Shown piece by piece: positions 57,803-64,000 of a stretch of 64,000 nucleotides of DNA. A model generated the notes under the pieces. That model saw only the letters and a program-made list of their open reading frames with translations, ran no database searches and was not told where the DNA came from. Position numbers and translations under genes: made by a program. Each line of letters starts with the position of its first letter. Position 1 is the stretch's first letter. The stretch is from assembly GCF_049116555.1 (NCBI RefSeq), contig NZ_JAGDYT010000001.1:744001-808000 (forward strand). The letters are read 5' to 3'. Origin of the DNA: Maricaulis maris_C. Its GTDB lineage: Bacteria; Pseudomonadota; Alphaproteobacteria; Caulobacterales; Maricaulaceae.

Positions 57803-60130
57803 TCAGCCCTTCGGCTTGCGCTTCAGCGTCGCGCCTTTTTCGAAGGGCTTGGCGCCATCCTTCTTGAAGCCGGGCTTCTTGCCGGCCGGCTTGTCATAGC
57901 CGCCGGCCTTCTTCTTGAAACCACCGGCTGCCGGCTTGCGCTTGCGGGCCCAGGAGCTGTCCTCGCCCTTGTCGGGGCGGGCATTGGGATTGGTCAGATC
58001 GCCGGCGGGGCGCGCCTTGGCAGCGGGACGGTCGTCGCTGGACGAGGACGGCTTGTCAGCACGCGGACGGCGCGGCTTGTCGTCCTTTTTCCAATCAGAC
58101 TTGTCGGCCCGGGGCTTTTTCTCCCAGGGCTTGTCATCGCCCGTCAGAGGCGTGTCGGCGCGGTCCTGGTGCGGTTTCGGCTTGCCCTTGAAGGGGCGGT
58201 CGCCATCGGCTTTCTTGCCATAGGGTTTCTTGTCGCCGTAGGGCTTCTTGTCGCCGTAAGGTTTCTTGTCGCCGTAGGGTTTCTTGTCCCCGTAGGGCTT
58301 CTTCTCATACGGTTTTTTCTCGTAGCGCGGCGTGTCGCCACCGGCCTCGTCGCTGGCGCGCTGATCGTGCGGCTTGCGGTCCTCATAGGCGCGCGGCGCG
58401 CTGTCATCGCGATTGCGCTTGATCGGATACCCGTCGCTATCGGTCTCGCGATGGCGGCCTTTATCGCGGTGACGCATTTTCGGGGTGCGGGCATCGGTCG
58501 GGCCGTCATTGGGACCGGCGCGTTGCAGCTCGGACCCGTCATCGGGTGAGACACGGATATTGTTCTCGCCGCCACCATTCTCGGCCAGGGCCTTGGTGAA
58601 GCGCTCGGCATGCTCGGCATCGATCTCGAACCGCGTTTCGGTTTCGCCAATCTGGATGGCGCCGATCTCGCGCTTGGTCACATGTCCAAGGCGGCAGATC
58701 AGGGGCAGCAGCCAGCGCGGCTCGGCCTTGGCCTTGCGACCGGCAGACAGGCGATACCAGACACTGGCCTTGAAATTCTCGCGCGGTTTACGCTCGGGAC
58801 GGTCATTCTGCGCCGCCGGGCCGGACAGAAGGTCCTCGGCCGAGGGCAGGGTCGCCATGCGGGCGCGCAGGAAAGCGGCGGCCAGCTGCTCGGCGGTAAA
58901 CTTCTCGAGCAGGGCGTCGGTGTCGACCTTCATCGCCTCATCGACTGCCTCGGTGAGGATCGGGTCGGCCATCAGGCGTTCGCGGTCGCGGGCGCGGACA
59001 TCATCCGAGCTCGGCGCTTCGGCCCATTCGGCCTGCAGCTTGGCATCGCGCAGAAGGCGGTTGGCGCGGCCGCGGCGGGTGTGCGGGACAATGATCGCGC
59101 AGACGCCCTTGGCACCGGCCCGGCCGGTCCGGCCCGAGCGGTGCAAAAGGACGTCGGAATTGGTCGGCAGGTCGGCGTGGATGACCAGTTCCAGACCTGG
59201 CAGGTCGATACCGCGGGCGGCGACATCGGTCGCCACACAGACGCGGGCGCGGCCATCGCGCAGGGCCTGCAGGGCGTGGGTGCGCTCTTTCTGGGTCAGC
59301 TCGCCGGACAGGGCGACCGCTGCAAAACCGCGATTGCCGAAACGGGCCGACAACCGGTTCACCGCTTCGCGGGTGGCGCAGAAGATGATGGCGCGCTCGG
59401 CGTCGTAATAGCGCAGCACATTGATGATCGCATTCTCGCGATCGGACGGGGCGACCGACAGGGCGCGGTATTCGATATCGGCGTGCTGGCCGCGCTCGGA
59501 GACCGTCGAAATGCGCAGGGCATCCTTCTGGAAACGGCGGGCAATGTCAGCGATGGCGCGGGGCACGGTGGCCGAGAAGAGCAGGGTGCGACGGCTCGCA
59601 GGCGCCGCGTCGAGAATATATTCAAGGTCTTCGCGGAAGCCGAAATCGAGCATCTCGTCGGCTTCGTCGAGAACCACGGCCTTGAGCTGTGACATGTCCA
59701 GCGCGCCGCGTTCGATATGGTCGCGCAGACGGCCCGGCGTGCCGACCACGATATGGCAGCCACGCTCCAGCGCCTTGCGCTCGGCTCGCGGATCCATGCC
59801 GCCGACACAGGAGGCGATCTGACCGCGCGCCTCGCCATACAGCCAGGCCAGCTCGCGCTGGACCTGAAGCGCCAGCTCGCGCGTCGGCGCAACGATCAGG
59901 GCCATCGGCAGGTCGGGCCGGTTGAACTGGTCGTCATCGCCCAGCAGGGTCGGCGCCAGGGCCATGCCGAAGGCGGCGGTCTTGCCCGAGCCGGTCTGGG
60001 CCGAGACCAGCAGGTCGCGCCCGTCGGCCTCTTCCGCGATCACGGCGGACTGGACTTCGGTGAGGGCAGAATAGCCCTTTTTCTCAAGCGCAGCGGCAAG
60101 CGCCGGCGCAATGCGGGGATTCAAGGTCAT
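57803..60130 (-). CDS. DEAD-box RNA helicase with DbpA-type domain and repetitive basic tail
   Basis: A 775-aa ATP-dependent RNA helicase. Motif I AQTGSGKT (44-51), DEAD (155-158), SAT and the HRSGRTGRAG motif show a complete core (to about 370). A DbpA-like RNA-binding domain follows (LLPLICRLGHVTKREIGAIQIGETETRFEI). The last 220 residues are charged and low complexity, with five to six KKPYGD repeats and many Lys/Asp/Pro. This resembles DeaD/CsdA in ribosome assembly or cold adaptation. The tail is a probable RNA-binding or phase-separating region. Confidence 0.9.
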   Translation of the reverse strand: MTLNPRIAPALAAALEKKGYSALTEVQSAVIAEEADGRDLLVSAQTGSGKTAAFGMALAPTLLGDDDQFNRPDLPMALIVAPTRELALQVQRELAWLYGEARGQIASCVGGMDPRAERKALERGCHIVVGTPGRLRDHIERGALDMSQLKAVVLDEADEMLDFGFREDLEYILDAAPASRRTLLFSATVPRAIADIARRFQKDALRISTVSERGQHADIEYRALSVAPSDRENAIINVLRYYDAERAIIFCATREAVNRLSARFGNRGFAAVALSGELTQKERTHALQALRDGRARVCVATDVAARGIDLPGLELVIHADLPTNSDVLLHRSGRTGRAGAKGVCAIIVPHTRRGRANRLLRDAKLQAEWAEAPSSDDVRARDRERLMADPILTEAVDEAMKVDTDALLEKFTAEQLAAAFLRARMATLPSAEDLLSGPAAQNDRPERKPRENFKASVWYRLSAGRKAKAEPRWLLPLICRLGHVTKREIGAIQIGETETRFEIDAEHAERFTKALAENGGGENNIRVSPDDGSELQRAGPNDGPTDARTPKMRHRDKGRHRETDSDGYPIKRNRDDSAPRAYEDRKPHDQRASDEAGGDTPRYEKKPYEKKPYGDKKPYGDKKPYGDKKPYGDKKPYGKKADGDRPFKGKPKPHQDRADTPLTGDDKPWEKKPRADKSDWKKDDKPRRPRADKPSSSSDDRPAAKARPAGDLTNPNARPDKGEDSSWARKRKPAAGGFKKKAGGYDKPAGKKPGFKKDGAKPFEKGATLKRKPKG
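58211..58323. repeat. 18-bp tandem repeat in helicase tail
   Basis: About six units of an 18-bp period (core CTTGTCGCCGTAGGG) encode KKPYGD on the minus strand; the first and last are diverged. The near-identity of DNA implies slippage-prone copy number. Confidence 0.85.
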
Positions 60131-60318
60131 ATAAAGCTGTTTCCAGTGCCAAGTGCCGGCCACACCCATCAGCGGCCGGGTTCCATCGTCGTCCCGGTAA
60201 GGGCGCCGATAGGGCGACTGGCCGGAATAATCAGGGCTTTAGCACGAGGTAGGTCGAAAAGGCCAATCGCGCGTCAGCAGGACGGGCATGCAGATGTGGG
60301 GGTGAGGTTATGCGGGGG

Positions 60319-60534
60319 CTACCGCTCGGAACGAATCTTTTCCATGGCGGCATAGGATTCTGACCAGGCAGACGGTTCCGAGTATCGGGATCGGTACTCG
60401 CGAGCTTCGTCATCCGAAAGACGCTGATACCAGACAAAAAACTTCGAAACATAGCTGGGCACTTCGCCTCGATCATGAGTGTCAAAGTGCGTTCTTGGTC
60501 GATAATCCGGATATTTGATCCAAGGTGGTTCCAT
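60319..60534 (-). CDS. Small hypothetical protein (71 aa)
   Basis: An ORF with a GCGGAAG ribosome-like site before its ATG, encoding an aromatic-rich protein (MEPPWIKYPDYRP..., FFVWYQRLSDDEAREYRSRYSEPSAW). The composition is protein-like with no low complexity. Its base composition is visibly less GC-rich than the neighbours, and it is flanked on its upstream side by the long hairpin element at 60596. No family recognised; recent acquisition is possible. Confidence 0.55.
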   Translation of the reverse strand: MEPPWIKYPDYRPRTHFDTHDRGEVPSYVSKFFVWYQRLSDDEAREYRSRYSEPSAWSESYAAMEKIRSER

Positions 60535-60595
60535 TGCTTCCGCGCCGAGAATTGCCAGGTCCCTGTCATTGATCGCGCCCGCGGCGCACAGACCG

Positions 60596-60723
60596 CCATA
60601 TACCGCTTGCCGGGAGTTCGCCGTATCCGGTTCTTCAGGTCAAGGGCCTGACGGGCCGCTGCGCGGTTACACCCTTGACCTGAAGAACCGGATACGGCCC
60701 GCTGGCTGACAAGTGATTTATGG
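60596..60723. repeat. 128-bp hairpin element (copy B2)
   Basis: Arms 60620-60646 and 60672-60698 are perfectly complementary over 27 bp with a 25-nt loop; flanks CCATATACCGC... and ...GTGATTTATGG match copy B1's ends. The stem compares with 15496-15576 almost base for base while the loop differs, a sign of selection for pairing. The remainder of 60535-60908 holds a half A element (GTCATCCCC at 60786) and no gene. Confidence 0.88.
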
Positions 60724-60908
60724 ATGGATCTGCGTCAGGCGCGTTGGGACACCGTCTGCCAGCAAGACCTGTCCTCATTCCCACCGTCATCCCCCTGTCG
60801 TGGCGGAGCCGCGATCCGGGGGACCTCAGCGCTTGGGGCGCGCGGTGAAGTGGTGAGGTCGGGGTCAGCACTGCGAACCTGGTAGCCGAGGCCCGCCTCA
60901 ACCCCGCC

Positions 60909-62492
60909 CTACCTTTTATCCGCCTGCAGGATCAGCTTGCGATAGTCATTCAGATCGCCGTCATAGCGGTTCGCGCGGCCATTCTTGACCAGCCAGAGCT
61001 GGTCGGCGGTGCCTTCGGCGAGATAGACGTCGTGGGTGATCAGGACGACGGCGCCGTTATAGTCATTGAGGGCGTAGATCAGGGCTTCGCGGCTGTCGAT
61101 ATCGAGATGCGAGGTCGGTTCGTCGAGGATCAGGATATGCGGTTTGTCCAGGGACATCAGGCCCAGCAGGAGCCGGACTTTCTCGCCACCTGAGAGTTTC
61201 TCGATATTGGTCTCGACCTTCTCATGCGGAAAGCCCATCGCGGCGGATACCGCCCGGCAGCGCGACGGGGGCGTGCCTTCGGGCAGGGCGTCGCGGACAT
61301 GGTCGAGCACGGTCTCGCCGGGATGGAGCTCATCCATCTGGTCCTGGGAGAAATAGCCGATGCGCAGGGAGCGGGCAGCGGTCCGTTCGCCGGCCATGAG
61401 CGGCAGTCGCCGGGCGATGGATTTGACCAGTGTGGTCTTGCCCTGGCCATTGGCGCCGACAATGGCGATGCGGTCATCGGGATCGAGGCGCAGATCAACC
61501 TTGTCCAGAATTCTCGCGTCTTCGCCATAGCCGACCGACGCATCGCGCAATTGCAGCAGCGGGGCGGCGAGCTTGTCGGTCGAGGTGGGGAAGGAAAACG
61601 GTGTTGTCCGCTCGGCCAGGGGGATGCTGATTTCCTGCATCTTCTGCAGCCGTTTCACGCGTGACTGGGCCTGGCTGGCCTTGGAGGCCTTGGCCCCGAA
61701 CCGGTCGACGAAGGATTGCAGATGGGCGCGGTCGGCTTCCTGTTTGGCGCGCTGGCTTTCCAGCAGCGCCGTCTTGGCGGCGCGCAGTTTCAGCCAGGCG
61801 TCATAGCCGCCCGGCGAGATCGACAATTGCTTGTGCTCCAGCGCCAGGGTGTGGGTGACGCAACGGTTCAGCATCTCGCGGTCGTGCGAGACGATCAGCA
61901 CGGTGTGGGGATAGCGCTTGAGATAGGTTTCCAGCCAGGCCGCGCCCTCGAGGTCGAGATAATTGGTCGGCTCGTCGAGCAGGAGGAGGTCGGGCTCTGA
62001 AAACAAGACACCGGCAATGGCGGCGCGCATGCGCCAGCCACCGGAAAACTCGCGTGTCGGACGCGACAGGTCGGCATCGGAAAATCCCAGACCCATCAGG
62101 ACTTCCGCGGCGCGCGCTTCGGCCGACCAGGCATCAATATCGGCCAGGCGCTCGAAGATTGCGGCGATCCGGTCGGGGTCGGTCGCGGTTTCCGATTCCT
62201 GCATCAGGGCATGACGCTCGGCATCGGTGGCCAGCACGACGTCGAGAATGGTCATGTCGGAGGGCTGAACCTCCTGGGCGACCCAGCCCATGCGGGCCCC
62301 GCGTTGCAGCCGGATCGGCGAATCCGAAGACGGCTGGTCGATCTCTTCGCGGATCAGCTTCAAGAGGGTCGACTTGCCGGTGCCATTGCGGCCGACAAGG
62401 CCGACTTTCCAGCCGCCGGAAATCTGGGCCGAGGCATTCTCGAACAAGGACCGTTCGCCGATGCGATAGTCGAGATTGGAAATCGTAAGCAT
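60909..62492 (-). CDS. ABC-F family ATPase
   Basis: A 527-aa protein with two ABC ATPase cassettes and no membrane helices. Walker A GRNGTGKST (34-42) and ANGQGKTTL, signature motifs FSGGWRMR and LSGGEKVR, and Walker B LLLLDEPTNYLD and ILILDEPTSHLD. Between the cassettes is a charged linker (LKLRAAKTALLESQRAKQEADR) that in ABC-F factors contacts ribosomal tRNA sites. Similar to Uup/YheS-type translation factors; the exact subfamily is unclear. The start at MLTISNLDYRIGERSL (62492) matches the family N-terminus. Confidence 0.92.
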   Translation of the reverse strand: MLTISNLDYRIGERSLFENASAQISGGWKVGLVGRNGTGKSTLLKLIREEIDQPSSDSPIRLQRGARMGWVAQEVQPSDMTILDVVLATDAERHALMQESETATDPDRIAAIFERLADIDAWSAEARAAEVLMGLGFSDADLSRPTREFSGGWRMRAAIAGVLFSEPDLLLLDEPTNYLDLEGAAWLETYLKRYPHTVLIVSHDREMLNRCVTHTLALEHKQLSISPGGYDAWLKLRAAKTALLESQRAKQEADRAHLQSFVDRFGAKASKASQAQSRVKRLQKMQEISIPLAERTTPFSFPTSTDKLAAPLLQLRDASVGYGEDARILDKVDLRLDPDDRIAIVGANGQGKTTLVKSIARRLPLMAGERTAARSLRIGYFSQDQMDELHPGETVLDHVRDALPEGTPPSRCRAVSAAMGFPHEKVETNIEKLSGGEKVRLLLGLMSLDKPHILILDEPTSHLDIDSREALIYALNDYNGAVVLITHDVYLAEGTADQLWLVKNGRANRYDGDLNDYRKLILQADKR

Positions 62493-62662
62493 CGTGTCGG
62501 CCGTACTTTCACTGCGCGGGCGGGAAGGGTGGTGGCAGAGCCAAATGGCCAACGCCAGACGAGCGCGTGCCGGACATCAGGTCCGGCTTCTTGGCGCGGT
62601 CATACCCGCTGCAGTGCAACATGCCCAGTGCCGGATGCGGCGCGCGGGCGTTGACTGGGGAT

Positions 62663-63595
62663 TTACGGGGCTGTCGGCTCGGGCGCGGAGGTGCTCGAGA
62701 GGTCGCGTTGGTCGCCGCCGAGCAGGAAGGCCAGCGCCGCAGCGAAGTCACCGATCTCGATGTAATGGCTGGCAATGATGCGACCGTGGCGGTCCATCAA
62801 GTCGATACGGGCGGCCTCACGTGGATCGCGGGCGGCGAGGGCGTCGGCGGCGCTCATGGGAAAGTCGAACACGGTCGCGCCGCCTTCGGTACCGGCCAGC
62901 GTGGCAGCAGCCGAGCCCGTGTCCCGGCCCCGGGCCCAGATACGGGTCTCGGCAAATCGCGGCGGGGTCCAGCGCGCCCATGCGGCATTGGTCGGACCGG
63001 TATAGGCGCCGCCCATCGTGGCATCATAAAGTGTCGGCTGACGGTCCATGTCGCGCAGGACCAGAATGGCCGAGGTCGCGTCGGGCTGACCGGCCAGGGC
63101 AAAGCTCAGCTGGCGGCGATCATCGCGCGTGCTGACGCCAATCGTGAAATCGCCCTGGTCCTGTCTGATCGACCAGACTGCCATGTCGGGCATGACATTC
63201 CGGCTCGCCGTCCAGGTGAAATGGCTGCCGGGGAAGTCCATTGCCGGAATTCGGACCCAGCCGATATAGGCACTGATCACGCGATGCTGGAGGTCGGCGA
63301 CCGCCGTGTCGGCGCAGGAAATTCCGGCGGCCTGACGGTGCAGGTCGGCGGTATAGTCCTCCAGTGACTGGCGGCTGATGCCTTCGCGCAGGAGCAGGCC
63401 GCGGGCCTGGAGGCGACCCGCCTCCAGCGCATTGCGCTGACCGGCGGTAAACAGGTGGCAGCGATCATCGACCGCAAGGGCGAGCTGGCGCTCGCCGAAA
63501 ATGCCGACGGCGACATCATCGGCCAGGGCTGAAGCCCCGACACCGGTCAGGCCGAGGGCCAGTCCGAGGGTGATGGCTTTGATGAAGGCGCGCAT
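62663..63595 (-). CDS. Secreted protein of unknown function
   Basis: A 310-aa exported protein with a signal peptide (AFIKAITLGLALGLTGVGASALA, cleaved before DDVAVG). Two cysteines (DRCHLF and ISCADTAV) may form a disulfide. The remainder is mixed alpha/beta with GVSTRDDRRQLSFALAGQPD and RDMDRQPTLYDATMGGAYTG. A C-terminal SSTSAPEPTAP tail is disordered. ATG at 63595 is used because it starts the signal peptide. Family unknown. Confidence 0.7.
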   Translation of the reverse strand: MRAFIKAITLGLALGLTGVGASALADDVAVGIFGERQLALAVDDRCHLFTAGQRNALEAGRLQARGLLLREGISRQSLEDYTADLHRQAAGISCADTAVADLQHRVISAYIGWVRIPAMDFPGSHFTWTASRNVMPDMAVWSIRQDQGDFTIGVSTRDDRRQLSFALAGQPDATSAILVLRDMDRQPTLYDATMGGAYTGPTNAAWARWTPPRFAETRIWARGRDTGSAAATLAGTEGGATVFDFPMSAADALAARDPREAARIDLMDRHGRIIASHYIEIGDFAAALAFLLGGDQRDLSSTSAPEPTAP

Positions 63596-63684
63596 GACAG
63601 ATCCCGCTTGCATGGGGAGATGTCTAGCAGGCGTGGTTTGATGCGGCGTGAAGAAGGGTGGTTAATTCTCTGCAAATTCAAACA

Positions 63685-64000
63685 CTAGGATTGCGCAGAT
63701 ACCCTTTTGCGACGACCGAAGAAGCCACGCAGCAAGAGCAGGAAAGCCGCACCGAAAAGCAGGAAGGCGGCATCGCGCGTGTGATCGAGGGCAAATTCCC
63801 GGGCGCGCTCGGACAGGGTTGGTGCGACCACCGCATAATCGAGCGCCGTGACACCGCGCGCACTCCAGACCGCGGCGCGACCTTCAAGGGCCATCCACAA
63901 ATCCGAGCGGGCGAGCGAGCGTCCGGCGGCCTCGAATGAGGCGATGTCCGGCGCGGTCAGCGTGGCGATCCAGCGGCTCTGATTGGCCTGGTCGCGGAAG
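63685..64000 (-). CDS. C-terminal part of a membrane-anchored protein (truncated by window edge)
   Basis: The open frame continues to the window end, giving at least 104 residues (from FRDQANQSRWIATLTAPD to the stop). A hydrophobic helix near the C-terminus (AAFLLFGAAFLLLLRGFF) is followed by GRRKR, so the tail is probably cytosolic. The visible part has SARGVTALDYAVVAPTLSER. The N-terminus, and so the family, is outside the window. Confidence 0.6.
   Translation of the reverse strand, partial: FRDQANQSRWIATLTAPDIASFEAAGRSLARSDLWMALEGRAAVWSARGVTALDYAVVAPTLSERAREFALDHTRDAAFLLFGAAFLLLLRGFFGRRKRVSAQS

Noticed and set aside
58610..59692. A 360-residue plus-strand open frame inside the helicase locus
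   Set aside because: It is antisense to conserved helicase motifs and has no recognisable signature.

Overview
The window is GC-rich bacterial chromosome, densely packed, with four-base ATGA/GTGA gene overlaps and Alphaproteobacterial gene families (DUF2336, DUF5330, DUF6456, a DivJ/PleC-type histidine kinase, TonB/ExbBD clusters with DUF3450). A stalked or dimorphic marine member of Caulobacterales/Maricaulales (Maricaulis-like) fits best. This is inferred from gene content, not from a marker gene. No phage, IS element or CRISPR array was seen.

Layout. 1-10.7 kb: end of a YbjQ-type gene, signal peptidase I, an SDR oxidoreductase, an AraC-type regulator, a DUF4386 membrane protein, a histone-deacetylase-like amidohydrolase, a histidine phosphatase, then a housekeeping run xseB-csaA-like-ispA-dxs-tlyA (DNA repair nuclease subunit, isoprenoid precursors, rRNA methylation). 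10.7-19.1 kb: two secreted glycine-zipper proteins (one with a 54-bp tandem repeat that contains an assembly gap), aroC, a J-domain protein, pdxH, DUF1499, a metallo-hydrolase and an ATP-grasp-like protein. 19.2-25.9 kb: an Opp-type peptide importer (two permeases and a lipoprotein binding protein, no ATPase gene nearby) interrupted by two paralogous secreted proteins, then a DUF3667 protein. 26-28.4 kb: sppA, tRNA-Pro(CGG) and tRNA-Gln(TTG).

29.2-37.6 kb holds an energy-transduction cluster: DUF3450, a TtpC-like long ExbB, ExbB, two ExbD, TonB and a TPR protein, a strong terminator, then a second TPR protein and a second TonB. 37.7-44.2 kb: oligopeptidase B-like lipoprotein, msrB, an MFS transporter, DoxX, DUF2336 and a GIY-YIG protein lying beside repeat-rich DNA. 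44.4-52.2 kb is one long operon for an Mrp/Mnh-type cation/proton antiporter with three different NuoL/M/N-like subunits, a free-standing DUF4040 subunit and a small unrecognised two-helix protein, ended by a textbook terminator. 52.3-57.6 kb: a protein that is only a DnaA domain IV, DUF6456, SufE, DUF5330, a secreted unknown and a DivJ/PleC-like kinase. 57.8-64 kb: a DEAD-box helicase with a DbpA-type RNA-binding domain and a repetitive basic tail, an ABC-F ATPase, small unknowns and a truncated membrane protein.

The least expected material is intergenic: at least three families of dispersed imperfect palindromes (GTCATCCC...GGGATGAC elements; a 128-130 bp element with a 27-bp hairpin stem present twice; a 42-bp element present twice in opposite orientation), plus several perfect dyads that look like operators or RNA switches. 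The protein-coding systems are mostly of recognisable families, with unusual arrangements in the TonB and Mrp clusters.
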